Positions 23,139 to 31,552 of a stretch of 49,944 bases of DNA are shown piece by piece. The translations under genes and the position numbers were made by a program. Every line of letters begins with the position of its first letter. Position 1 is the first letter of the stretch. The stretch covers positions 1-49,944 of the forward strand of contig NZ_CALHWC010000115.1 of NCBI RefSeq assembly GCF_938036805.1. The letters run 5' to 3'. The notes beneath the pieces were generated by a model. That model saw nothing but the letters and a program-made list of their open reading frames with translations, made no database searches and was not told where the DNA came from. This DNA is from an uncultured Streptococcus sp. (GTDB taxonomy: Bacteria; Bacillota; Bacilli; Lactobacillales; Streptococcaceae).

Positions 23139-23764
23139 TTAAGTCTGTTCAGAAACGACTTCTCTTTCTTCACCATTTACAATTACGGCTTGGGAATTGT
23201 TTATTAGCATTAAACTGAGCTGATTTTTATACATTTCAAAGGTCTTCTGACTACTATCAGTAAAAGGCTCCTCACCATAATGTGGAAGGATATAAAAATT
23301 CACTTCACCCAATCCTGCTGTATCAGATAACTCTGTTGCTACCGTCTTGTCGTCCATGAGTTTATTGTAGTCAATATCCTTGGCTGTGTAATAATAGCCC
23401 CTGCTGATTCTCCTACATAAACCAACCCATCTCGTATTTGTTCTTTGATGAGAGATAGGAGTTGCTTTTTCTTCAATTCTTGCAATAAATAAAAGGTATT
23501 TCCGCCTGAGACATAAAGAACCTTACTTTGGAAAATCTTTGCCTGCGCGATTTCTCGATCACAAGAAGCAATATCCAGAATCTCTATCTCAAAGCCTAAA
23601 TCTCTGAATGTTTGCTGAGCCTCATCGATATAGGCAGTATAGTCCTCTTTGTTCCCAGCGGTAGGAATAAATAAAACCTTTTTTTCTAGATTCTTTTCCT
23701 TTGCATAATCACTAAAAAGATCCTTGACACCAGCAAAATATGAACATAAAAATAATTGTTTCAT
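23139..23764 (-). pseudogene. Frameshifted peptidase S51 (dipeptidase E-like) family protein
   Basis: The first part (23764 down to about 23388) encodes MKQLFLCSYFAGV..., with VLYVSGGNTFYLLQEL and the nucleophile motif YVGESAGAII of the S51/type-1 glutamine-amidotransferase-like family. Just after the catalytic Ser the frame is lost. In another frame the sequence continues as AKDIDYNKLMDDKTVATELSDTAGLGEVNFYILPHYGEEPF, the expected family continuation including the catalytic-region His. An extra AC in ATTACACAGCC (plus-strand about 23385-23390) explains the shift, and the 626-base length is not a multiple of three. A good GGAGG site precedes the ATG. It is a pseudogene unless there is a sequencing error. 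Confidence 0.85.
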
Positions 23765-23777
23765 GATTGTACCTCCA

Positions 23778-24350
23778 TTAGTTTTTAATGATTTTATAAA
23801 GGATCCACGATCCCTTTCTTTGACTAGTTACGAGCTCAAAGCCTATTGATAACAAGAATCGTTTAAATACTTCTTCTCTTTGAAATTTCGGTAAAAAATA
23901 AGATAGCTTGTTAGATTCACAAGCTAGTAAGAGCATCCCGTCTGATTTGAGTATTCTTCGAAGTTCCATAAAAGAAGCCTCTAAATCCTGCCAATGAAAA
24001 TGAGTTTGAAAAGCTGTGATTAAATCAACACTTTCATCAGAAAAACCTGTCTCCCTAACATCTCTTCGTTCAAAATTTAGATTAGTCATCTCTATCTGTT
24101 TAGCTTGAGCTATTGCAGTATCTGAAATATCGATTCCAGTTACAGTACTTCGCGGAAAGGTTTCTTTCAGTAGAATGGTTGAACGACCATTTCCAACTCC
24201 TACATCTAAGATTACAGGGTAAAATGTCCTATCCAGATGACGAATTGCCCATACAAACATGGGGATATAGGCTCGATTCCACAATTTCATCATTCATTTT
24301 CCTAGAAAACCTGAAGGGTTCTTTGATTGCTGAATCAAAGAATGAAACAT
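23778..24350 (-). pseudogene. Class I SAM-dependent methyltransferase, possibly broken by an in-frame TGA
   Basis: The main frame (23778-24293, 171 residues) holds a methyltransferase core: VILDVGVGNGRSTILL (motif I), TVTGIDISDTAIAQAKQ, ITAFQTHFHWQDLEASFMELRRILKSDGMLLLA. It lacks the usual N-terminal segment. Directly upstream and in the same frame an 18-codon stretch, MFHSLIQQSKNPSGFLGK (ATG at 24350), ends with TGA at 24296-24294, immediately before the ATG-ATG of the main frame. A single change such as TGG to TGA would explain this. Alternatively translation starts at 24293 using AGGAAA. The neighbouring genes are also decaying, so I favour a pseudogene at moderate confidence. Confidence 0.65.
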
Positions 24351-24470
24351 GAGTAATAAAAGTATGATAGAAATGATAATTATTATATGAAGCACTCTTC
24401 AATCCTCCACTTCTGGATAGCTACATTATACCATTTTTAGAGAGATTACAGCTAAATCAATCAACAAAAC

Positions 24471-24506
24471 ACTTGCATCCCAAAAAATAACTTTTGGGAT
24501 GCAAGT
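24471..24506 (-). terminator. Strong hairpin terminator downstream of the broken sensor gene
   Basis: A 15-bp perfect stem (24471-24485 with 24492-24506, loop of six) follows the stop codon at 24531. On the minus strand it leads into GTTTTGTTG. Confidence 0.75.
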
Positions 24507-24530
24507 TATTCAAAACGACTGTTTTCTACC

Positions 24531-25285
24531 TTACAAGGTCTTTCGTTTTTTGGCTTCTTTCGAGAAGGAAATATTCTTAATCTTCTCATAGCGTAAGAAG
24601 CGTTGGATGAGGCGCTGGTCGCTTACATCTGGTTTCAAATCAACCACGTAGTCCAACTTGATAAACTTATTGTCAACTGACTGGACAGAGGTCAACTCAA
24701 AGCTTTTGCAGGCTGTTTCAAAGATTGCTTCAAAAAGGATTTCATAGTATAATTCAGCTAGAAACTGAATTTGGACATAACGTCTGGTTTGACTAACCGA
24801 ACTAAATCCCATCTTTTCTTTGATCAAATGCAACTGGAACAAAGTTTCTTCGTCCTCAACCTCTGTCCCCCAACGTTGCAACATCCTTTTGAAACGGATA
24901 TAAGAATAGGCATATTTACCTAGGTTAAATGCACAACCAAGCAGCTAAATGGCAAAGAATATTTCAAACCAAGGCGCCCTAGAAAAGCCTCCCAGAGATT
25001 GGACTGACAAGCTTTTTCAGCTACTTGAGAAACAGCTTGCCCTCCACTTGTCTGGCTAGCTCTAACAGTTGTCTGAATAGTCGCTCCAGTATTCAGCTGA
25101 ATCAAACCAGAACCAAACTGAGGACGGAATGGGAATAAAAAGCTCAGCAAGATTAAAATCCAAATAAAATACTTGACCTTGACTGAAATTTTGGTCTTGA
25201 GGACTGCAAAAAGAAGGCTCAAAAACAGAACCAAAATCGACGTTGATAGACTGGTTAAGAGGAAAGACAAAAGGAACTGTTTCAT
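24531..25285 (-). pseudogene. Degenerate BlaR1/MecR1-like (M56) sensor gene with a foreign-looking 3' end
   Basis: The 5' part (24920-25285) starts MKQFLLSFLLTSLSTSILVLFLSLL and has the FIWILILLSFLFPFRPQFG segment typical of BlaR1/MecR1 membrane domains next to BlaI genes. It then shifts frame and ends early. Reading on in another frame gives a TAG, then LLGCAFNLGKYAYSYIRFKRMLQRW, again BlaR1-like, joining the 117-residue frame at 24884. That frame ends with KSFELTSVQSVDNKFIKLDYVVDLKP..., which does not look like M56 peptidase and lacks the HEXXH zinc site. It may be the tail of another membrane protein (DUF4956 is a weak guess). A frameshift, a stop and a deletion fusion make this a pseudogene. 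Confidence 0.7.
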
Positions 25286-25300
25286 GGATACTACCTGATC

Positions 25301-25678
25301 TTACTCTTTCTGATTCAGTAAATTGCGTAGCTCATCCAGTTCATTTTCTGAAAAAGAATTGGACGAAAAGAGGGTCTTGACAAAGCCTCCCATGGAATGA
25401 CCGCTATAGCGCTTCAAAAAGTCTGACGTTTCTACCTCTAGGTACTCATCTTCCGAAATTAAGGCCGTGTATTGCCTTTCACGCCCCTTGCGAACACTTT
25501 CTAAAAAGCCCTTTTCCGTCAAGCGAGCTAAGACTGTCAACAAAGTTTGAGGCTTCCAATGGTTATCTTCACCCAGCTTTTCCATGATTTGGGCAGAGGT
25601 CGTTGGATTTGGTAGGTGCCAAATAATCTTTAAGATGGCAAATTCACCATCTGGTAAACGTTTAATTGAATGATTCAT
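25301..25678 (-). CDS. BlaI/MecI/CopY-family transcription repressor
   Basis: A 125-residue Penicillinase_R family repressor. The winged helix is seen in LPDGEFAILKIIWHLPNPTTSAQIMEKL and HWKPQTLLTVLARLTEKGFLESVRKGRERQYTALI (about residues 6-70), followed by a dimerisation region. The frame runs to 25744 but the ATG at 25678 (MNHSIKRLPDGE) fits the family start and has GGAA upstream. Such proteins usually dimerise on TACA/TGTA palindromes and are cleaved after signalling by a BlaR1-type sensor. Here the adjacent sensor is broken, so the repressor appears orphaned. The promoter holds a matching palindrome. Confidence 0.88.
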   Translation of the reverse strand: MNHSIKRLPDGEFAILKIIWHLPNPTTSAQIMEKLGEDNHWKPQTLLTVLARLTEKGFLESVRKGRERQYTALISEDEYLEVETSDFLKRYSGHSMGGFVKTLFSSNSFSENELDELRNLLNQKE

Positions 25679-25715
25679 TATATTTCCATACTTTCTAGAG
25701 TCTTCTTCTAATTTT

Positions 25716-25744
25716 ATTCTACATATGTCTAATAAAAAAGTCAA
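25716..25744 (-). promoter_or_regulatory. blaI-type promoter with embedded operator
   Basis: On the minus strand, TTGACT (-35, 25744-25739), 17-base spacer, TAGAAT (-10, 25721-25716). The spacer and -10 contain a palindrome with core ACATATGT (25718-25731), of the kind bound by BlaI/MecI repressors. This suggests autoregulation; no match to a published box was computed. Confidence 0.7.
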
Positions 25745-25751
25745 TCATTAT

Positions 25752-25786
25752 GTAAAAAAAGAGCTGGAAATCGCTATTTCCCGCTC
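25752..25786 (-). terminator. Terminator of the DUF1304 gene
   Basis: On the minus strand GAGC-G-GGAAAT pairs with ATTTCC-A-GCTC (one internal mismatch, 4-base loop), then TTTTTTT. It ends just before the blaI -35. Confidence 0.85.
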
Positions 25787-25790
25787 CTTT

Positions 25791-26147
25791 TTAGAAAAAT
25801 AAACTCAGCAGAGTCAATATTGCCAAACCACCCTGCTTAAGCAGAATTTTCGGATCACTGGTAACTGCACCGTAAGCCGCTACCAAGATGATATAAACCA
25901 TAAAAATTCCCAGCCAAACTGGACTAGGCTGCACAAAGGCCGCAATCAAGACCAAAACAGCTATCAATCCGTTGTAAATTCCTTGGTTTTTGAAAAGAGT
26001 ATTGACCGACTTCTGCTCCAACTCCTCTTGTGACATACCAAAGACCCGTGCTGTCGTAGCTGAAGTCGTTGCGATGGTCTCTAAGTACATAATATAAAAA
26101 AATTCCAAGGCAACCAAACTTGCCAAAATCAGTGTAAAAATAGACAT
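25791..26147 (-). CDS. DUF1304 family membrane protein
   Basis: A 118-residue protein of the DUF1304 family, with four predicted transmembrane segments: about residues 3-24, 56-74, 77-95 and 102-118. The family-typical EFFYIMYLETIATTSATTARVFGM segment (about 15-38) and an NQGIYNGLIA motif (about 54-63) are clear. Its function is unknown. It ends in front of blaI with its own terminator, so it is a separate unit. GGAGAAGGAA precedes the ATG. Confidence 0.85.
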   Translation of the reverse strand: MSIFTLILASLVALEFFYIMYLETIATTSATTARVFGMSQEELEQKSVNTLFKNQGIYNGLIAVLVLIAAFVQPSPVWLGIFMVYIILVAAYGAVTSDPKILLKQGGLAILTLLSLFF

Positions 26148-26180
26148 TTCCTTCTCCTTATAAAAATTTATGACGGATCA

Positions 26181-26189
26181 AGTATAACA
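26181..26189 (-). promoter_or_regulatory. Promoter of the DUF1304 gene
   Basis: On the minus strand an extended -10, TGT then TATACT (26189-26181), lies 34 bases upstream of the ATG. No good -35 was found at 17 bases. Confidence 0.5.
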
Positions 26190-26285
26190 TAGAGCATGAA
26201 AAAGCGCTAAAATTTGGTTCCAATAAAATGCTTTACGACACTTTTTTAAAATAGGCGTAGCAGAAATGAGCATTTTCCGACTAGA

Positions 26286-26296
26286 TGTGATACAAT
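26286..26296 (+). promoter_or_regulatory. Extended -10 promoter of the RclA-like oxidoreductase gene
   Basis: TGTGATACAAT ends 24 bases before the ATG at 26321. The -35 region is weak. The same 11 bases occur upstream of the second flavoprotein gene at 27702-27712. Confidence 0.55.
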
Positions 26297-26320
26297 CTTT
26301 TTGAAAGATGGAGGTAAATT

Positions 26321-27637
26321 ATGTTAACCTATGATTTAATTGTCATCGGCTTTGGTAAGGCCGGTAAAACATTGGCGGCTAAAATGGCGGTTCAAGGAAA
26401 AAAAGTTGCTTTGATTGAGCGAAGCAAGGCTATGTACGGAGGAACCTGTATCAATATCGCCTGCATCCCAACCAAGACCCTGCTTGTCGCAGCTGAAAAA
26501 GGCCTGTCTTTCGACCAAGTCATGGCTGAAAAGAACGCTGTAACCAGCCGTCTCAACGGCAAGAACTACGCAGCAATCAGTGGCGCTGGTGTTGACATCA
26601 TCGATGCGGAAGCTCATTTCCTTTCCAATAAAGTCATCGAAATCACAGCTGGCGATGAAAAAGAGGAACTGACGGCTGAAACTATTGTCATCAATACTGG
26701 TGCTGTTTCCAATGTCCTGCCAATTCCAGGACTGACTGAAACTGAGCATGTCTATGACTCAACTGGCATCCAAAATCTGAAAGAACTTCCTAAACGCTTA
26801 GGAGTTCTGGGTGGCGGTAATATCGGCCTAGAATTTGCTGGACTCTACAACAAATTGGGCAGTCAGGTGACTGTGCTGGATGCTGCTCCTGTCTTTCTCC
26901 CTCGAGTAGAGCCTTCTATCGCTGCTCTAGCTAAGCAATATATGGAAGAAGACGGTATCCAACTCCTGCAAAATGTGCAAACTAAGCAGATTAAAAATGA
27001 TGGTGCTGAAGTTGTCGTTGTGACTGAGGATGGAGAATTCCGCTTTGATGCCCTGCTCTATGCTACTGGCCGCAAGCCCAATGTTGAACCACTGCAGTTA
27101 GAAAATACTGACATTGAGCTGACAGAGCGCGGCGCTATTAAGGTCAATAAACACTTGGAAACATCTGTACCTGGAGTTTTTGCAGCGGGAGATGTCAATG
27201 GCGGTCTGCAGTTCACTTATATCTCACTGGATGACTTCCGTATCCTTTATAGCTATCTGGCTGGCGACGGCAGCTACACACTGGAAGACCGTAAAAACGT
27301 CCCTACCAGCATGTTCATCACACCGCCTTTGGCTCAAATCGGATTGACTGAAAAGGAAGCCAAAGAGCAAGGACTGCCGATTGCAGTGAAGGAGATTCCA
27401 GTCGCAGCAATGCCTCGCGGACATGTCAATGCTGACTTACGCGGTGCCTTCAAGGCCGTTGTCAACACAGAGACCAAGGAAATCGTTGGAGCGACTATCT
27501 TCTCAGCAGGGGCTCAGGAAATTATCAATATCCTGACTGTAGCCATGGATAATAAGATTCCTTATACCTACTTGAGCAAGCAAATCTTCACCCACCCAAC
27601 GCTGGCTGAAAACCTCAATGATTTATTTGCTATCTAA
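26321..27637 (+). CDS. Class I pyridine nucleotide-disulfide oxidoreductase (RclA-like)
   Basis: A 438-residue flavoprotein. It has the N-terminal FAD motif IVIGFGKAGKTLA (about residues 6-18), the redox-active disulfide GGTCINIACIPTK (about 40-52, Cys at CINIAC), a second NAD(P)H dinucleotide fold GVLGGGNIGLEFAGL (about 163-177), the FAD-binding GVFAAGDVNGG (about 285-295) and a dimerisation domain ending with HPTLAENLNDLF, whose His is the proton donor in this class. It resembles RclA-type reductases that respond to reactive chlorine or electrophiles. The actual substrate is unknown. Confidence 0.88.
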   Translation: MLTYDLIVIGFGKAGKTLAAKMAVQGKKVALIERSKAMYGGTCINIACIPTKTLLVAAEKGLSFDQVMAEKNAVTSRLNGKNYAAISGAGVDIIDAEAHFLSNKVIEITAGDEKEELTAETIVINTGAVSNVLPIPGLTETEHVYDSTGIQNLKELPKRLGVLGGGNIGLEFAGLYNKLGSQVTVLDAAPVFLPRVEPSIAALAKQYMEEDGIQLLQNVQTKQIKNDGAEVVVVTEDGEFRFDALLYATGRKPNVEPLQLENTDIELTERGAIKVNKHLETSVPGVFAAGDVNGGLQFTYISLDDFRILYSYLAGDGSYTLEDRKNVPTSMFITPPLAQIGLTEKEAKEQGLPIAVKEIPVAAMPRGHVNADLRGAFKAVVNTETKEIVGATIFSAGAQEIINILTVAMDNKIPYTYLSKQIFTHPTLAENLNDLFAI

Positions 27638-27641
27638 TTTT

Positions 27642-27663
27642 AAGCCCCTGATGGGGCTTTTAT
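27642..27663 (+). terminator. Terminator after the RclA-like gene
   Basis: AAGCCCC-TGAT-GGGGCTT followed by TTAT: a short, GC-rich hairpin 5 bases past the stop codon. Confidence 0.75.
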
Positions 27664-27701
27664 AATTCCTACAAAGATTTAACTACATTTCGACCTATTT
27701 T

Positions 27702-27712
27702 TGTGATACAAT
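27702..27712 (+). promoter_or_regulatory. Extended -10 promoter of the ferredoxin-NADP reductase gene
   Basis: TGTGATACAAT, identical to 26286-26296, lies 35 bases before the ATG at 27748. The -35 is poor, so it relies on the TG extension. Confidence 0.55.
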
Positions 27713-27747
27713 AATGCTAGTTTATTTTAAAAAGATTGAGGAAAATT

Positions 27748-28716
27748 ATGTCTGAACTGTATGATATTACGATTGTCGGCGGCGGTCCAGTTGGCTTATT
27801 CGCAGCTTTTTACGCTCATTTGCGCCAAGCCAAGGTGAAAATCATTGATTCCCTGCCTCAGCTGGGTGGTCAACCGGCCATTCTCTACCCAGAGAAGAAG
27901 ATTCTGGATGTGCCGGGCTTTACTAATTTGACTGGCGAAGAATTGACTCAGCGCCTGAATGAGCAACTGGAAACTTTCCAGACTGAGATTTGTCTCAATG
28001 AAACAGTACTTGATATCGTTAAATCTGATGATGGCTTCACCATCACGACTTCTCAAGCTCAGCATCAGACCAAAACCATTATCATCGCCATGGGAGGCGG
28101 CGCCTTTAAACCAAGAGCTTTGGAGTTAGACGATGCTGAATCCTACAGCAACCTTCACTATCATGTTTCAAACATCAGCCAGTACGCAGGCAAAAAGGTT
28201 GTTGTTCTGGGAGGCGGCGACTCGGCTGTTGACTGGGCGCTGGCTTTTGAAAAGATTGCAGAAACCAGCCTAGTTCACCGTCGGGATAACTTCCGGGCTT
28301 TAGAGCATAGTGTGGAAGAACTCAAGGCTTCTAGTGTTGAGATTAAGACACCATTTGTACCGAGTCGCTTGGTCGGCGAAAATGGCAAGATTACCCACTT
28401 GGAAATCAGTCAAGTCAAGGGAGAGGAAAGTCAGCTTCTGCCTCTGGATCATCTCTTTGTCAACTACGGTTTTAAATCCTCTGTCGGCAATCTCAAAGAT
28501 TGGGGCTTGGAGCTCAACCGTCACAAGATTTTGGTAAACAGCAAGCAAGAAACTTCCGTGCCAGGTATCTATGCAGCTGGTGACTGCTGCAGCTATGAGG
28601 GGAAAATTGACCTGATTGCGACTGGGCTAGGTGAGGCACCTACTGCTGTCAACAATGCCATTAACCATATCTATCCTGAGCAAAAAGTCCAACCCAAACA
28701 TTCTACAAGCCTATAA
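27748..28716 (+). CDS. Ferredoxin/flavodoxin--NADP+ reductase, TrxR-like type (YumC-like)
   Basis: A 322-residue flavoprotein of the thioredoxin-reductase-like FNR type. It has the FAD motif ITIVGGGPVGLFAAFYA (about residues 7-23), LPQLGGQPAILYPEKKILDVPG (about 40-61), NAD(P)H motif VVVLGGGDSAVDWALAF (about 151-167) and FAD-contact GIYAAGDCCSYEGKIDLIATGLGEAPTAVNNA. It lacks the CxxC of true thioredoxin reductases. It shuttles electrons from NADPH to ferredoxin or flavodoxin. The open frame begins at a TTG (27736) but GAGGAAAATT and the family alignment point to the ATG at 27748. Confidence 0.9.
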   Translation: MSELYDITIVGGGPVGLFAAFYAHLRQAKVKIIDSLPQLGGQPAILYPEKKILDVPGFTNLTGEELTQRLNEQLETFQTEICLNETVLDIVKSDDGFTITTSQAQHQTKTIIIAMGGGAFKPRALELDDAESYSNLHYHVSNISQYAGKKVVVLGGGDSAVDWALAFEKIAETSLVHRRDNFRALEHSVEELKASSVEIKTPFVPSRLVGENGKITHLEISQVKGEESQLLPLDHLFVNYGFKSSVGNLKDWGLELNRHKILVNSKQETSVPGIYAAGDCCSYEGKIDLIATGLGEAPTAVNNAINHIYPEQKVQPKHSTSL

Positions 28717-28718
28717 AA

Positions 28719-28751
28719 AAACAGCTGCCGAGCTCAAGCTCAGCAGCTTTT
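28719..28751. terminator. Bidirectional terminator between the FNR gene and whiA
   Basis: AGCTGC-C-GAGCT and AGCTC-A-GCAGCT form a stem with one mismatch, flanked by seven A on one side and TTTT on the other. It serves both converging genes and touches the whiA stop. Confidence 0.8.
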
Positions 28752-29661
28752 ATAATTCATCTGCGATTTTATTGATTTTTCTCAAGCGATGATTGACACC
28801 GCTCTTAGTTAGAGGCCGGCTCAGACTATCAGCTAGCTGCTGGATCGAATAGTCCGGATGCTGGATACGAAGTTGAGCAACCTCCTGCAGGTCTATAGGT
28901 AAACTCTCAATGCCGACATTATCGCTGATTTTGGCAATATTGTTGATGGTTTTCATACTGGCTGTGACCGTGCGAGCGATGTTCGCTGTCTCCGCATTAT
29001 TGGCGCGATTGAGGTCATTGCGCGCTTCCCGCATGAGCTTAAGAGACTCAAACTCAGCCATGGCTTCCATAGCCCCGATGACAATGAGAAAATCCATGAT
29101 GTCTTCAGCTCGCTGCAGATAAGTAACAGCCCCCTTCTTGCGCTCGATGGTCTTGGCATCCAGCAGAAAACGGCGCATCAAGTCAGCTAAATCCTCAGCA
29201 TGATCCAGATAAACGGACAGGATTTCCAGCTGATACTTACCTGAATCTGGCTCCCGCATGCTGCCATTTGAGAGAAAGGCCCCCCTCAGATAGGCTCGGC
29301 TGGCTTCGTCATCTGACAAAATGGCTTGGTCAATCCCTGCCTCGATACCAAAAAAGGAGTCAGCCAAGTGCAGATCAGAAAGGATTTCTTCAACTTTCTG
29401 ATCCAGAAATACTGTATAAACGCGATTCTTGCGCAGATTGGTCTTCTGATGGTGACGGATTTCTGACTTGACCTGATAAAGGTCCAACAGCAACTCATAG
29501 AGATGGCGGGCAATCTTAGCATTTTCTGTTGAAATGGATAAGGTAAGGCCAGACGAAGAAATTCCCAAGCTACCAGCCATCTTGATGATGGCAGCCAACT
29601 CGTTTTTGTCTTTTACAGATAAGCTTAAAAGCTCTTCTTTTACCTTCACTGTAAAACTCAT
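28750..29661 (-). CDS. whiA: DNA-binding protein WhiA
   Basis: A 303-residue WhiA: an N-terminal LAGLIDADG homing-endonuclease-like domain without catalytic activity (about residues 1-185) and a C-terminal helix-turn-helix (VAQLRIQHPDYSIQQLADSL...SGVNHRLRKI, about 255-297). In Firmicutes it affects cell division and chromosome segregation. Its ATG overlaps the yvcK stop (ATGA at 29658-29661). The order rapZ-yvcK-whiA is the conserved cluster of Gram-positive bacteria. Confidence 0.95.
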   Translation of the reverse strand: MSFTVKVKEELLSLSVKDKNELAAIIKMAGSLGISSSGLTLSISTENAKIARHLYELLLDLYQVKSEIRHHQKTNLRKNRVYTVFLDQKVEEILSDLHLADSFFGIEAGIDQAILSDDEASRAYLRGAFLSNGSMREPDSGKYQLEILSVYLDHAEDLADLMRRFLLDAKTIERKKGAVTYLQRAEDIMDFLIVIGAMEAMAEFESLKLMREARNDLNRANNAETANIARTVTASMKTINNIAKISDNVGIESLPIDLQEVAQLRIQHPDYSIQQLADSLSRPLTKSGVNHRLRKINKIADEL

Positions 29662-30635
29662 TTGCGCACCTGTATAATCTGCATCAATTCGTCAACAAGC
29701 AACTTGCCGTCATGGAAAGCTCCGCCATTTTCCAAACGAAGAAAATTCGAGGAAATGACTCGTGGAACTTGCTCCTGCAGCCCTCGAAAATTATGATCAA
29801 CCTGAACTAAATATTCATCAAATTTATTGCTATTCATATACTCGCGTGGGACTGGTTCTATATTGACCAAGACAGTATCAATGAACTTTTTGCCCAGATG
29901 ACGATGCAAGACTTGAACGTGGTCGCTATCTGAAAAGTGCTCGGTTTCGCCACGTTGAGTCATAATATTGCAAACATAGGCTACTTCTGCCTTAGTGTCC
30001 AAAATAGCTTGGCCGATTTCTTCAATCACGAGATTTGGCAAGATAGAGGTGAAAAGGGAACCCGGCCCCAGTACCACCATATCACTATCCAAAATACTCT
30101 GGACCACCTTTCTACTGGCAACAGGCTTTTCATCATCATAAGTATTGGTCACATAGACCCTCTCAATCATACCAGCCTTACTAGCTAGATTGCTCTCACC
30201 GACAACTTCCGTCCCATCTGTAAACACAGCATGCAAAGTCAGTGGAGTGTCGCTCGAAGGGTAGATTTTACCTGTCGTATGGAAAAACTTGGTCAGAAGC
30301 TGCATGGCATTATAGGTCGAACCCTGCATTTCGGAAATGCCAGCAATAATCAAATTCCCCAGGGGATGACCTGCTAGAACGCCGTCTCCTTTGGCAAAGC
30401 GATACTGGAAGACCTTCTCATAAAACTTTGGCATGTCGGACATGGCCACCAAAACATTTCGCAAGTCACCCGGCGGCGTCAGCTGCTGGATGTTTTTACG
30501 CAGCTCACCAGAACTACCGCCATCATCTGCAACTGTGACAATGGCTGTGATCTCCACATCCTTTTTCCGTAGGCTGTTTAAAATAACTGAAATTCCTGTA
30601 CCGCCGCCGATAACTGTAATTCTCGGTTTTCTCAT
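29658..30635 (-). CDS. yvcK: YvcK/GlmR-family UDP-sugar-binding regulator
   Basis: A 325-residue CofD-like protein. The nucleotide-binding start ITVIGGGTGISVILNSLR (about residues 6-23), VTVADDGGSSGELR (about 34-47) and PPGDLRNVL (about 54-62) are clear. In Bacillus and Listeria it binds UDP-GlcNAc and tunes GlmS and cell-wall precursor flow. A frame extends 20 codons upstream, but the ATG at 30635 overlaps the rapZ stop (ATGA) and gives the standard MRKPRITVIGGG, so I use it. Confidence 0.93.
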   Translation of the reverse strand: MRKPRITVIGGGTGISVILNSLRKKDVEITAIVTVADDGGSSGELRKNIQQLTPPGDLRNVLVAMSDMPKFYEKVFQYRFAKGDGVLAGHPLGNLIIAGISEMQGSTYNAMQLLTKFFHTTGKIYPSSDTPLTLHAVFTDGTEVVGESNLASKAGMIERVYVTNTYDDEKPVASRKVVQSILDSDMVVLGPGSLFTSILPNLVIEEIGQAILDTKAEVAYVCNIMTQRGETEHFSDSDHVQVLHRHLGKKFIDTVLVNIEPVPREYMNSNKFDEYLVQVDHNFRGLQEQVPRVISSNFLRLENGGAFHDGKLLVDELMQIIQVRK

Positions 30636-31522
30636 GAGCGGTTCACCGTTTCCTTCCGACGATTTTTGTCGCGATGACTGGCATTGACTGGCCAATTTTT
30701 CGCTAAATCATCCGCCAAACGCTGTGCAAAGGCCACACTGCGGTGCTGTCCGCCCGTGCAGCCGACTGCGATGGTCAGTACAGATTTTCCTTCCTTTTGA
30801 TAGCCTGGCAAAATCGGCTCAATCAAGCCTAGCAGGTTCTGGTAAAATTCTTCTGACTCCGCATGGTTCATGACATAGTCAAAGACATCCTTATCCAATC
30901 CTGTCTGATTGCGCAGCTCAGATTTATAGTAGGGATTAGGCAGAAAACGCACATCAAAAACCAAGTCTGCATCCAGAGGCAAACCATATTTGAAACCAAA
31001 ACTCATAACCTCAATGCGGAAACTGTGCAGATCAGCCTGGTTTGAAAATTGTTCAGAGATGGTCTTTCTGAGCTCCCGTGGTGTCAGTTCCGTCGTATCT
31101 ACAACATTTTGACTGAGATTCTTCAGAGGGGCTAAAAGTTCGCGCTCCAGTTTAATCCCATCTAAAATTCGCCCGTCAGCTGCCAAAGGGTGACTGCGTC
31201 TAGTTTCCTTATAGCGAGCCACCAACTCCTTGTCGGCCGCATCCAAAAATAAAATTTTAAAATCAATTTCCGTGCTTCTTTCTAGCTCATCCAGAATATC
31301 CTGAATCTCCAAAAAGAAGGAGCGACTCCTCATATCAACAACCAGAGCCAACTTATCATTGTCCTTTGTCCCTTCGACCAACTGCAAAAACTTTGGTACT
31401 AGGGTCGGCGGCATATTATCAATGGTAAAATAGCCCAAATCCTCAAAAGACTGGATGGCGACAGTCTTTCCGGCACCGCTCATTCCTGTCACAATCACTA
31501 ATTGAATCTTGTGTTCAGCCAT
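30632..31522 (-). CDS. rapZ: RapZ-family nucleotide-binding protein (YvcJ)
   Basis: A 296-residue P-loop protein. It has Walker A VTGMSGAGKTVA (about residues 10-21), VVDMRSRSF (about 60-68), LFLDAADKELVARYKETRRSHPL (about 90-112) and the C-terminal GCTGGQHRSV (about 253-262). Enterobacterial RapZ binds RNA to regulate GlmS; Gram-positive YvcJ is a GTPase/ATPase whose role is less clear. The ATG at 31522 (MAEHKIQL) follows GGGAGAAAGA; the in-frame ATG five codons earlier has no ribosome site. Confidence 0.93.
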   Translation of the reverse strand: MAEHKIQLVIVTGMSGAGKTVAIQSFEDLGYFTIDNMPPTLVPKFLQLVEGTKDNDKLALVVDMRSRSFFLEIQDILDELERSTEIDFKILFLDAADKELVARYKETRRSHPLAADGRILDGIKLERELLAPLKNLSQNVVDTTELTPRELRKTISEQFSNQADLHSFRIEVMSFGFKYGLPLDADLVFDVRFLPNPYYKSELRNQTGLDKDVFDYVMNHAESEEFYQNLLGLIEPILPGYQKEGKSVLTIAVGCTGGQHRSVAFAQRLADDLAKNWPVNASHRDKNRRKETVNRS

Positions 31523-31552
31523 TCTTTCTCCCTTCATCTAACATTTTATTTC

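Noticed and set aside
23139..23357. A separate 72-residue gene
   Set aside because: It is the frame-shifted 3' part of the S51 peptidase pseudogene. Its ATG corresponds to an internal Met.
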